From an uncultured Rhodanobacter sp. (GTDB lineage: Bacteria > Pseudomonadota > Gammaproteobacteria > Xanthomonadales > Rhodanobacteraceae): a stretch of DNA of 6,670 nucleotides. The stretch is from NCBI GenBank assembly GCA_903827735.1, contig CAIKJM010000216.1, forward strand, positions 1-6,670, in the 5' to 3' direction. Under the pieces are notes generated by a model. That model was not told the origin of the DNA. It did not search any database and saw only the letters and a program-made list of their open reading frames with translations. The position numbers and the translations under genes are program-made. Positions 1 through 6,539 of the stretch are shown here, piece after piece (within the stretch, counting starts at the first letter, position 1; each line of letters starts with the position of its first letter).

Positions 1-40
1 CTGTAGACGGCGAGCCTCCTTGCCGCCTTTCGTTCAGCCT

Positions 41-712
41 CTAGCCAAGGCGGTATTCGCCGCCGCGTTCCAGCGCGCCCTGATAGGCCGGCATGGCATG
101 TATGCGCTGCAGGAACGCCCATAGCCGCGGCGTACTCTGGGCATTGAGTCCGCCGCGCGCGGCGAACGCCTCCAGCGGAAAGCTCATCTGGATATCCGCG
201 GCACTGAACGCATCGCCGGCGAACCAGGGGCTCTTGCCGAGTTCGCCCTCCAGATATTCGAGATGCAGCTTCAGCTGTGGATCGACAAAACTGTCCTGCA
301 CCTTGCGGGCGATTCCCTTGGCAATGGGTTTGACGAAGAACGGCACCGGCGTGGTTTCTACACGATGAAATACCAGCTTCAGCAGCAGTGGCGGCATCGC
401 CGAGCCCTCGGCGTAATGCAGCCAGTAGGTGCAGCGCAAGCGGTTCGGCGTGCCGGCCGGCGGCAGCAGGCGAGCTTCGCCATATTTTTCGGCGAGATAT
501 TCGATGATCGCGCCGGATTCGGCCAGGGTGACGTCGCCATCGGTAATGACCGGTGACTTGCCCAGCGGGTGAATCTTGCGCAGCTCCGGTGGTGCCAGCA
601 TCGTCTTCGCATCGCGCTGGTAGCGCTTCACTTCATACGGCACGCCAAGCTCCTCCAGCAGCCACAGGATGCGCTGCGAGCGCGAGTTGTTGAGGTGGTG
701 AAGAACGATCAT
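41..712 (-). CDS. Glutathione S-transferase, Gtt1-like
   Basis: Predicted cytosolic glutathione transferase that conjugates glutathione to electrophiles or reduces peroxides; the substrate cannot be told. From the ATG at 712 it is 223 residues, a normal GST length. The N-terminal thioredoxin-like half (about 1-80) opens MIVLHHLNNSRSQRILWLLEE, with the likely catalytic serine in NNSRSQR (residues 8-14), the cis-proline in GKSPVI (P54) and the glutathione-binding E-S pair in AESGAI (65-66). The helical C-terminal half has a WLHYAEGS stretch (97-104) and the N-capping box FSAADIQ (169-175). These features match the fungal Gtt1/bacterial Gtt1-like GST class. An in-frame TTG at 724 would add MEIA, but the TTGGAA containing it better serves as the ribosome binding site for the ATG at 712. 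The gene follows the membrane protein gene by 40 bases and is probably cotranscribed. Family call is secure; physiological role is not. Confidence 0.93.
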   Translation of the reverse strand: MIVLHHLNNSRSQRILWLLEELGVPYEVKRYQRDAKTMLAPPELRKIHPLGKSPVITDGDVTLAESGAIIEYLAEKYGEARLLPPAGTPNRLRCTYWLHYAEGSAMPPLLLKLVFHRVETTPVPFFVKPIAKGIARKVQDSFVDPQLKLHLEYLEGELGKSPWFAGDAFSAADIQMSFPLEAFAARGGLNAQSTPRLWAFLQRIHAMPAYQGALERGGEYRLG

Positions 713-752
713 GGCGATTTCCAAAAGACTGAATGTGATGAGATGTAGTGAA

Positions 753-1400
753 TCAGGCCCTGGCCGACGACGAAGTGAATTCGCGTCGAATCGGCTCGCT
801 GCAAAGACGCTGGATGATCCAGCCGAACAGAATGATGAAGACGACGGCAGAGATCACACCGAAGACGCGCGTCACTGCGATCATGCTGTCCATCATCGGC
901 AGCATCTGAGCCATCTGTGCTGCCTGCGCTGCTTGCACCTGCGGCGAAAGATAAGCGGACGACAAGGCAGGCGATCCGGGTCCGAACTGCATCTGCATCA
1001 TGGTGTGCTGCATCGGTCCCACCACCCACCACTGCATGGCAGCCATGGCGAACTGGTAGAGCACATCAAAACCCAGCATCACCAGCATGAGCTGACGTCC
1101 CCAGTCTTTGCGCCACAGCAAGCTGATCGCGGCGATCAGATGGAGTACGGCGATCAGCAGCAAACCAAGGCAGAGTTCTGCGGCGTGATCGAAGAGCCAT
1201 TGCTCGAAGGGAGAAAAGTGCGGCGCGTCGGAAGCCCCGGCCATTTGCTGACGCAGCATGGGCAGTATCACCTTCGGCAGCAGCAGGCTTTCCAGCAGCA
1301 GCGCGAGCGTGGCAAAACTAGACAGGCCGATGAAAATCCAGGCCACCACCGTGACCAGCATCGAGCGTTTGACCGGAATGGGTGGTGGGATAGACATCAT
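753..1400 (-). CDS. Uncharacterised four-helix membrane protein with Met/Gln-rich loop
   Basis: I do not recognise a named family with certainty. The 215-residue product has four hydrophobic segments at about 14-40, 75-95, 103-126 and 174-196, a short N-terminal PPPIPVKR segment, and a basic C-terminal tail, so it is an inner-membrane protein. Between helices 3 and 4 (about 129-173) lies an unusual loop rich in methionine, glutamine and alanine, including MQHTMMQMQ and AAQAAQMAQMLPMM. The coding frame is confirmed by the hydrophobic periodicity and by tight fit between neighbours. Two ATG codons follow each other at 1400 and 1397; the ribosome binding site is weak (GAGA) and does not choose between them. 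It lies 79 bases after the MFS gene and 40 before the GST gene. A weak possible promoter (TTGTCA at 1448-1453, 17 bases, CATGCT at 1425-1430) could give it separate expression. Confidence 0.8.
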   Translation of the reverse strand: MMSIPPPIPVKRSMLVTVVAWIFIGLSSFATLALLLESLLLPKVILPMLRQQMAGASDAPHFSPFEQWLFDHAAELCLGLLLIAVLHLIAAISLLWRKDWGRQLMLVMLGFDVLYQFAMAAMQWWVVGPMQHTMMQMQFGPGSPALSSAYLSPQVQAAQAAQMAQMLPMMDSMIAVTRVFGVISAVVFIILFGWIIQRLCSEPIRREFTSSSARA

Positions 1401-1479
1401 CGAGTCTCTACTGGACGTGGGCGGAGCATGACGATTCCATGTGCTGCTGACAATCCGTCAGGCTCGGTCTGCCGGGCAC

Positions 1480-2733
1480 TCACAGCGTATCGGTAGCGCC
1501 TTCCACCGTTTCATTCTGCAGGCGTTGGCGCCGACGTAAGGTGGGAAACATCACCATCCAAAGGCCGACTACCACCAGGGTGCCGACGCCACCGAGCACG
1601 GTAGCGTGCACGGCGCCCATCCACGCGGCCAGCATGCCGGATTCGAATTCGCCGAGCTGGTTGGAGGTGTTGATGAAGATCGCATTCACCGCACTGACGC
1701 GCCCGCGCATTTCGTCGGGCGTATCGAGCTGCACCAGCGCGCCGCGGATCACCATGCTGACCATGTCAAATGCGCCCAGCGCAAACAGTGCGGCCATCGA
1801 CAGCCACAGCATCGTCGACAGCGCGAACACCAGCGTCGCCACGCCGAAGCCGGCCACGCAGGCAAACATCGTTACTCCTACGCGGCGCTCCATGGTGTGC
1901 TTCGCCAGCCACAGCGACATCAGCAGCGCGCCGACCGCAGGCGACGCGCGTAACAAGCCCAAACCCCAGGGACCGGTATGCAGAATGTCCTTGGCGAAGA
2001 TTGGCAGCAGCGCCGTGGCGCCGCCCAGCAGCACGGCGAACAGGTCCAGCGAAATCACGCCCAGCACGTCCTTGCGCGCGCGGATAAAGTGCACGCCAGC
2101 GAACAGCGTTTTTAGCGTCGCCGGCTCGCGCCGCGGCGGCGCCTGCTCGTAGCGCAGCTGGCTCATCATAAAGGCGGCGACCAGATAAAGAATCGCCGAA
2201 ACTACGTAGACCACGCCCGGGCCGGCGACATACAGGAAGCCGCCCAGTGCCGGCCCCATGATCATCGCCGCCTGGCCGGCCGAGCTGTTGATCGCCATGG
2301 CGCGCGAAAGGATCGCCGGCGGCACCAGGGCCGGCAGCATCGACTGCAGCGCCGGAAACTCGAACGCCTTGGCCACGCCGATCACCAGCACCAGCGCGAG
2401 AATGCCGACCTCGTGGATGTTGTGTGTGAGCGTCAGCGCGGCCAGCGCAGCGATCGCCACCCATTCCACAATCTGGCCAATCAGCACAATGCGGCGACGA
2501 TCGAACTGATCGGCCATATGCCCGGCCGGCAGCGCCAGTAATACCGAGGGAATGAACTGCACCAGCCCGATCAGGCCCAGATCGAACGCGCGGCCGGTAA
2601 TCGAATAGATCTGCCAGCCCACCGCCACCGACAGCATCTGGAAGCCGAAACTGGAGGCGATCCGCGCGAACCAGAAGGCGACGAAGGCGCGGTGGTGAAA
2701 GAGCGAGTCCGAACGTAATGGGCGAGCTGGCAT
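1480..2733 (-). CDS. MFS exporter, MFS_3/EntS-like
   Basis: Predicted proton-driven efflux permease of the major facilitator superfamily in the inner membrane. The 417-residue length and about 12 hydrophobic segments fit the family. The loop between helices 2 and 3 carries motif A, GHMADQFDRRR (71-81). The segment around 335-366 holds DTPDEMRGRVSAVN, then an NTSNQLGEFESG stretch. This is the hallmark of the MFS_3 group, which includes the enterobactin exporter EntS and many macrolide or drug exporters. No siderophore or antibiotic synthesis genes are visible, so the substrate is unknown and the EntS name should not be transferred. The start at 2733 has a good ribosome binding site (AGGA, about 8 bases upstream). 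The gene is probably first of a three-gene unit with the four-helix membrane protein and the GST, a grouping that would suit export and conjugation of toxic compounds; that link is inference. Confidence 0.92.
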   Translation of the reverse strand: MPARPLRSDSLFHHRAFVAFWFARIASSFGFQMLSVAVGWQIYSITGRAFDLGLIGLVQFIPSVLLALPAGHMADQFDRRRIVLIGQIVEWVAIAALAALTLTHNIHEVGILALVLVIGVAKAFEFPALQSMLPALVPPAILSRAMAINSSAGQAAMIMGPALGGFLYVAGPGVVYVVSAILYLVAAFMMSQLRYEQAPPRREPATLKTLFAGVHFIRARKDVLGVISLDLFAVLLGGATALLPIFAKDILHTGPWGLGLLRASPAVGALLMSLWLAKHTMERRVGVTMFACVAGFGVATLVFALSTMLWLSMAALFALGAFDMVSMVIRGALVQLDTPDEMRGRVSAVNAIFINTSNQLGEFESGMLAAWMGAVHATVLGGVGTLVVVGLWMVMFPTLRRRQRLQNETVEGATDTL

Positions 2734-2768
2734 CGAATGTCCTGGTCAGTCTGGACAGTATCGTGCCT

Positions 2769-2791
2769 TCGCGCTGGCCGGCATAGCGCGA
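2769..2791. promoter_or_regulatory. Inverted repeat in the leader of the MFS gene, possible operator
   Basis: A perfect 7-bp inverted repeat, TCGCGCT-N9-AGCGCGA, lies 36-58 bases upstream of the MFS start codon in the 128-base gap behind the acyltransferase gene. On the minus-strand transcript it could fold as a hairpin, but no T-run follows on either side, so it is not a convincing intrinsic terminator. Its size and place suit a dimeric repressor operator. No regulator gene is next to it and I found no convincing -35/-10 pair in the gap. The arms are GC-rich, so chance is a real alternative. Confidence 0.35.
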
Positions 2792-2861
2792 CAAATCGTC
2801 AGTGCCGGCACCGGTGAATAAGGCAGCCACCACGCAAATAAGGAGGTTCTACGTCCAAGCC

Positions 2862-4067
2862 TTATTTCATGCCGGCGGCCAGCATAGCAGTGGCTTCGGA
2901 CAGCTTGCCTTCCGGCAGCGGATTGAGCCCGAAGAGCGGCCTGAGCCAGTGCATGCGCCGGATCAGGCACTCGTGCAGCACCGCGCAGCCGACCACCGTG
3001 CCCAGCAGAATCAGCAGCGGTTCGGCCACGGGTCCCAGGTGCAGCGGCATCACCCGCCAGGCGAAAAACAGCAGCAGGCTCTGATGCAGGATGTACCAGG
3101 GATACACCGCCTCGCGCGCGTACGGCAACCAGCGGAACGGGCGATTGAGCAATGCATGGCCCCAGCCGAGTAAGGCGGTGATCGCGATCCACGTGTAGCT
3201 GTAGCGCAACCAGACATTGAGCAACTTGAGCGCGACCAGCACCGCGTAGTTATGAATGGTGGAATCGATGTACTGACCGGTGAATTTGTCGAGGAACAGG
3301 TACAGCGCGAAACAGCCCAGCGCCGTCGCCAACGAGCGCCTGCGCAGCCGCGCCAGTTCGGCCCACAGCGCGGCGTCGGTGCCCAGCAGGTAACCGTAGA
3401 AGAACATCGTTGCGTAGAGCGCCAGTGCGTACCAGTCACCGACCAGTGCATGGGTTTCGGGATAGCGCCAGGACAGCAGCATGCCGTACGCGAACAGGGG
3501 CAGCACCGGATGTACCAGGAGGCTTGCACCACGCAGCTTGAGGCAGCTCGCGCGCAAGCGCTGGCCGATGCGCGACTCCAGCGCGGGCAGCAGCGCCAGC
3601 AGCAGCATCGTGTAGACCCACAGGTACGGCAGGTACCACAAATGCGCCCAGTTCAGCCCGTAGTCCTTGTAGCCGTGCGTCCAGTAATGCACCAGGAAGG
3701 CGCCGAAGCCCGGCGCGATCATCCGATCGGTCAACCCCGCCACGTACGACTGGATCGGAATCACCGCCAGCATGCCGAAGATCAACGGAACCAGCAGGCG
3801 CCACGTGCGCTTCCACGCCAGTCCGGTCAGCCCGGTCCTGCCGCGCATGAAATGGATCGCCAGCCCGGAGATCATAAACAGCAATTCCAGCCGCCAGCGA
3901 TTCACGAACAGCATCGGATATTGCAGCCATGTAGCGAGGTAATGACTGTGCAGCGGCATGCCGTGCCAGTCAGCGACAGGCGCCACGTACAGCATGCCGA
4001 AGTGATAAAAGATCAGCAGACCGAAGGCGAGTACGCGCGAGGCGTCGATATCGTGGCGGCGGGTCAT
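2862..4067 (-). CDS. Acyltransferase-3 family membrane enzyme, OpgC-like
   Basis: Predicted inner-membrane O-acyltransferase that moves an acyl group (acetyl or succinyl in known relatives) onto a glycan or other envelope molecule. The 401-residue protein is almost wholly hydrophobic with about ten membrane segments, as expected for the family. Visible family marks are R11 and H22 separated by ten residues (the conserved Arg/His pair in helix 1), RLELLFMISG (59-68), the basic WKRTWRLLVP (85-94), HLWYLPYLW (142-150) and the late YPWYILHQ (322-329). The N-terminal pattern resembles the OpgC/MdoC glucan-succinylating branch, but no opgG/opgH genes are present, so the acceptor is unknown. A start at 4118 is also open, but the ATG at 4067 has a strong GGAG eight bases upstream and begins directly with the family's first conserved region, so it is preferred. 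The gene is divergent from the LytTR regulator across 153 bases that hold a LytTR-type inverted repeat, so it is a likely target of that regulator. Confidence 0.92.
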   Translation of the reverse strand: MTRRHDIDASRVLAFGLLIFYHFGMLYVAPVADWHGMPLHSHYLATWLQYPMLFVNRWRLELLFMISGLAIHFMRGRTGLTGLAWKRTWRLLVPLIFGMLAVIPIQSYVAGLTDRMIAPGFGAFLVHYWTHGYKDYGLNWAHLWYLPYLWVYTMLLLALLPALESRIGQRLRASCLKLRGASLLVHPVLPLFAYGMLLSWRYPETHALVGDWYALALYATMFFYGYLLGTDAALWAELARLRRRSLATALGCFALYLFLDKFTGQYIDSTIHNYAVLVALKLLNVWLRYSYTWIAITALLGWGHALLNRPFRWLPYAREAVYPWYILHQSLLLFFAWRVMPLHLGPVAEPLLILLGTVVGCAVLHECLIRRMHWLRPLFGLNPLPEGKLSEATAMLAAGMK

Positions 4068-4122
4068 GCGGAATTCTCCGGTGGAAAGTGCGCTCAAGCT
4101 GGCGTGCTTTCGTCCCACCGTG

Positions 4123-4151
4123 TTGCCTCAAGTGATTGATGGACCGTTAAT
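4123..4151 (+). promoter_or_regulatory. Candidate sigma-70 promoter of the LytTR gene
   Basis: TTGCCT (4123-4128) and GTTAAT (4146-4151) are separated by 17 bases; each matches the sigma-70 consensus at four of six positions. The start of transcription would fall near 4158, giving a leader of about 60 bases before the ATG at 4221. The -10 element lies inside the left arm of the LytTR-type inverted repeat, so binding there would be expected to block this promoter. Weak boxes make this tentative. Confidence 0.35.
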
Positions 4152-4164
4152 AGTGACAAACGGT
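4143..4164. promoter_or_regulatory. LytTR-type inverted repeat (putative operator)
   Basis: The repeat ACCGTT-N10-AACGGT has perfect 6-bp arms. Read with its next three bases, the left arm is ACCGTTAAT and the right arm on the opposite strand is ACCGTTTGT. Both fit the published LytTR-domain half-site, [TA][AC][CA]GTTN[AG][TG], at every position. Most LytTR targets are direct repeats about 12-13 bases apart, so the inverted layout here is atypical. It sits 78 bases before the LytTR start and 75 bases before the acyltransferase start, overlapping the candidate -10 of the regulator gene. On the minus strand the right half also contains TTGTCA (4154-4159), a fair -35 for the acyltransferase gene, although only a poor -10 (AATCAC, 4132-4137) follows at 16 bases. 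Confidence 0.6.
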
Positions 4165-4220
4165 AGGCTGCTGGGGACGAAGCCCGGAGCAATCGGCAGC
4201 GTTGCCCGTAGAATTGCTGC

Positions 4221-5099
4221 ATGACGAACCAAGCCGCTTTCGACTACCGCGATTTTCAGCGCTGGCGGCGCCTGTTCGAGATCGGTTTCTGGCTGCTGCT
4301 GTACGGCTTGGACGCGACGCTCAACAGCGTGACATCGACGATCGATCATCCAGGGCTGCGCGCATGGCAGCCGTGGTGCTGGGAATGGAGCAGTGCGGTG
4401 CTGTTGCTGGCACTGGTTCCTGCAGTGATCGCGCTGGAGCGGCGCTGGCCGTTTCGGTTGACTACATGGCGACAGTCGCTGCCGCTGCATCTGCCGGCCA
4501 GCGTACTGTTCAGTCTGGTCCACGTCGGTGGCATGATCGCATTGCGCAAGCTCGCTTATGCCTATGCCGGTTCGCACTACGATTTCGGCCCCTGGTGGCG
4601 CAACTTCGGGTACGAATACCTCAAGGACGTGCGCAGCTATTTCGGCATCATCGCCACGGTCTGGCTGTATCGGCTGGCCCTGCTGCGTCTGCAGGGCGAA
4701 GCGCGGCTGCTGGAGGCGCCGGACGATGGCCCACCGGTGGAGCCGATCGAGCGACCGGAACGTTTTCTGGTGCGCAAGCTGGGCAAGGAATTTCTGATCA
4801 ACGCGCGCGAGATCGAATGGCTGCAGGCCTCGGGCAACTACGTGAACCTGCGCGTGCGCGGACGCGACTATCCTCTGCGCACCACCATGGCAATGATCGA
4901 GAACCGGCTCGACCCGTCGCGTTTCGTTCGTGTGCACCGCAGCTATTTCGTCAATCTGGACTACCTGGCCGAGATCGAGCCGCTGGAAACCGGCGATGCG
5001 CGGCTGCAGCTGCGCGACGGCGCGAAAATTCCCTGCAGCCGACGCTACCGAGGCGCTCTGCGCGACCGGTTCGGCGAAGCGCCGGTCACGGTAGCCTAG
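4221..5099 (+). CDS. Membrane-anchored LytTR DNA-binding regulator
   Basis: Predicted one-component transcription factor: a membrane domain joined to a C-terminal LytTR DNA-binding domain, with no receiver domain, so it is not a classical response regulator. Of 292 residues, the N-terminal part has four hydrophobic segments at about 19-36, 56-72, 88-107 and 139-156. A proline-rich linker (165-180) follows, then the LytTR domain at about 181-284. Key LytTR signatures are EIEWLQASGNYVNL (197-210), the TTMAMIENRLDP region (221-232), FVRVHRSYFVNL (235-246) and IPCSRRYRGAL (270-280). The membrane part carries no recognised sensor domain; its signal is unknown but may be the envelope or a membrane lipid. 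The start at 4221 has only a weak ribosome binding site. The gene diverges from the acyltransferase, with a matching inverted repeat between them, suggesting autoregulation and control of that enzyme. The lipoprotein gene follows 70 bases later and could be cotranscribed. Confidence 0.93.
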   Translation: MTNQAAFDYRDFQRWRRLFEIGFWLLLYGLDATLNSVTSTIDHPGLRAWQPWCWEWSSAVLLLALVPAVIALERRWPFRLTTWRQSLPLHLPASVLFSLVHVGGMIALRKLAYAYAGSHYDFGPWWRNFGYEYLKDVRSYFGIIATVWLYRLALLRLQGEARLLEAPDDGPPVEPIERPERFLVRKLGKEFLINAREIEWLQASGNYVNLRVRGRDYPLRTTMAMIENRLDPSRFVRVHRSYFVNLDYLAEIEPLETGDARLQLRDGAKIPCSRRYRGALRDRFGEAPVTVA

Positions 5100-5169
5100 A
5101 GCGGCCACGGTTGCACGAAGCTCCCGGCTGGCTCCACTCTAGGCGCCTGCCATTGATGGATGCCTGCCG

Positions 5170-5904
5170 ATGAAGCCGCTTCACTATCGATCCTTGCCCG
5201 CGCTGTTGGGCGCGACCTGGCTGCTGGCGGCTTGCTCGCCGCAGAGCGGCCAGTCGACGGCGCCCGCCGCGCCCAACCCACAGCAGACGGCGAACGCCGA
5301 CGCGGCGGACAAGCTCAGCACCTATCACGAGCTGTTGCGCATCAAGAACGACGAGATGGTGGTGTCGATGGGCCACGACATTCTCGACCACTACCCGAAC
5401 ACGCCCGCCGCTGCCGAAGTGGCGCAGAGCCTGCCGGCGATCGAGGCGCGCTACAAGGCCGCCAGCGAAAAGAATCGGCTCGCGGCGCTGTGGCTTTATC
5501 AGGTCTCACCGATGGAAGGCGGGACGCAGTCCACCGCCACTATCGACAGCAGCGAGCCTTCGGGCGATGGTCGCGTGCGGCTGGTGCTGCGCCGACACAC
5601 GCAGTGGGGCCAGAACGCCTTTCTCTACGGCGAAGGCCACGGCTTTGTATGCCGCGCCAACTGCACCATTCCCACTACGGTCGACGGCAAATCGGTCGGC
5701 ATCAAGGCTTTTGCGCCCACCACCGGCGAGCCGGCGCTGATGATTCGCGACGACAAGGCGTTTATCGCCATGCTGCAGAAAGCAAGAAAGATCACCATGA
5801 ATGTGACTCTGGTCGACGGCGAGAAAAAGGAGGCGCTGGTTTACGAGGTCGGTGGGTTCGATCCGTCGAAATGGGCCAGCGTGGGCAAGAGCAAGAAAAA
5901 ATAG
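5170..5904 (+). CDS. Uncharacterised lipoprotein with CxxxC motif
   Basis: Predicted exported lipoprotein of 244 residues; no named family is recognised. A signal peptide with positive N-terminus ends in the lipobox LAAC (19-22), so C22 would be lipidated. The +2 residue is serine rather than aspartate, which suggests outer-membrane sorting. An Ala/Pro/Gln/Asn-rich linker (23-47) leads into a helical stretch (about 48-108) with HDILDHYPNTPAAAEVAQ, which resembles a single tetratricopeptide-like unit. The C-terminal part (about 112-236) looks beta-rich and contains GHGFVCRANCTIP with C161 and C165 and a closing EVGGFDPSKW. The F-V-C-x3-C, then D-G, then FI..L.KA order resembles a domain seen in other proteobacterial hypothetical periplasmic proteins; I cannot name it. 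The tail ends in lysines (KSKKK). The ribosome binding site is weak (GGA about 10 bases upstream). It lies 70 bases after the LytTR gene with no terminator seen, so cotranscription is possible. Confidence 0.85.
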   Translation: MKPLHYRSLPALLGATWLLAACSPQSGQSTAPAAPNPQQTANADAADKLSTYHELLRIKNDEMVVSMGHDILDHYPNTPAAAEVAQSLPAIEARYKAASEKNRLAALWLYQVSPMEGGTQSTATIDSSEPSGDGRVRLVLRRHTQWGQNAFLYGEGHGFVCRANCTIPTTVDGKSVGIKAFAPTTGEPALMIRDDKAFIAMLQKARKITMNVTLVDGEKKEALVYEVGGFDPSKWASVGKSKKK

Positions 5905-6055
5905 CGGCCACATCGGCTCTGGTTCAGGTGCTGCTGGGCCTGAGCGGATTACAACAGCTTAAAGATGGTTGAACGTTGCACGCACAGCGTCAGCCGGCCA
6001 GTCGCTGGCGCGTTGTCGGTTAAGCACATCACCTCGTATACAGCGGAGATTCGCC

Positions 6056-6502
6056 ATGAAGAGCTGGTTTTTTATCGCGGCATCGGTGACCGCCGGGCTG
6101 CTCGTCGCTTGTTCCAATGTGCCTTATGCCAAGCGCAACAGTGACCGTTTGGCCGCCTATACGGCTGCCGCCGGCGCACCCGTGAAAAGCTTTCATTTCT
6201 TTAGCCCGCTTTACTCGTGGGAACCGCTAAGTGACACCCAGCTAGTGGTTTACACCAAGTACAAAGAGGCCTACCTGCTCGATCTGGATGCCTGCGCCAA
6301 TCTGCAGGTGACCAACGGCATCGGGCTGACCTCGAATCTGGGACAGGTCCAGGTTCGGTTCGATAAAGTCATCACCCGTTCTCCCCGCATTCCCTGCACC
6401 ATCTCGCAGATACGGCCGATCGACATCGCACACCTGAAGGCCGTGCAGCAGGCGCAGCGGAAGATCGAGGCTGATCCGCGACCGGCCACCTCGGGGGCGT
6501 GA
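6056..6502 (+). CDS. Small lipoprotein, DUF6491-like
   Basis: Predicted lipoprotein of 148 residues of unknown function. The start at 6056 has GGAG seven bases upstream and opens directly into a signal peptide (MKSWFFIAAS) with lipobox LVAC (16-19). A longer reading from 5969 would put 29 basic residues before the signal peptide and is rejected. The mature part holds FSPLYSWEPLSDTQLVVYT (49-67), EAYLLDLDACANL (71-83), a FDKVI strand (102-106) and CTISQIRPIDIAHLK (114-128). This order resembles the DUF6491 family of small Xanthomonadales proteins, recognised from memory and not by search. C80 and C114 could form a disulfide. The gene follows the CxxxC lipoprotein by 151 bases and converges on the partial gene at the right edge. 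Confidence 0.85.
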   Translation: MKSWFFIAASVTAGLLVACSNVPYAKRNSDRLAAYTAAAGAPVKSFHFFSPLYSWEPLSDTQLVVYTKYKEAYLLDLDACANLQVTNGIGLTSNLGQVQVRFDKVITRSPRIPCTISQIRPIDIAHLKAVQQAQRKIEADPRPATSGA

Positions 6503-6539
6503 CCACAATCAGGCGCCAATAGCTCGCTGGCGGAGAGGC

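Noticed and set aside
1447..1461. Hairpin CTGAC-N5-GTCAG behind the MFS gene
   Set aside because: Five-bp stem with no T-run in the direction of transcription; likely chance and not enough to call a terminator.
1766..2833. A 355-codon same-strand frame overlapping the MFS gene
   Set aside because: It is a shifted reading of the MFS gene, rich in Arg, Gly and Ala, with no membrane segments; no sign of a frameshift in the MFS gene itself.
3252..4139. A 295-codon plus-strand open frame opposite the acyltransferase gene
   Set aside because: The product is a Gln/Arg/His-rich low-complexity string without a fold; the minus strand carries all conserved acyltransferase motifs.
4128..5108. A 326-codon open frame antisense to the LytTR gene, longer than the gene itself
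   Set aside because: Its product is rich in Gln, Arg, His and Ala with no hydrophobic pattern or motif, while the plus strand encodes a clear LytTR domain; it is an open shadow from high GC.
5160..5972. A 270-codon frame overlapping the CxxxC lipoprotein gene
   Set aside because: Arg/Gly/His-rich shadow without signal peptide; the overlapping frame has a lipobox and structured domain.
5997..6009. Hairpin GCCAG-TCG-CTGGC between the two lipoprotein genes
   Set aside because: Short stem in GC-rich DNA, no T-run, and competing pairings nearby.
6013..6042. Possible promoter TTGTCG-N18-TATACA before the DUF6491-like gene
   Set aside because: Transcription would begin near 6049, past the GGAG ribosome binding site at 6045-6048, so it does not fit the chosen start.
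6514..6532. Hairpin CGCCA-N9-TGGCG between the two convergent genes at the right end
   Set aside because: The stem is only 5 bp with a 9-base loop and no T-run follows on either strand, so it is not a supportable terminator.
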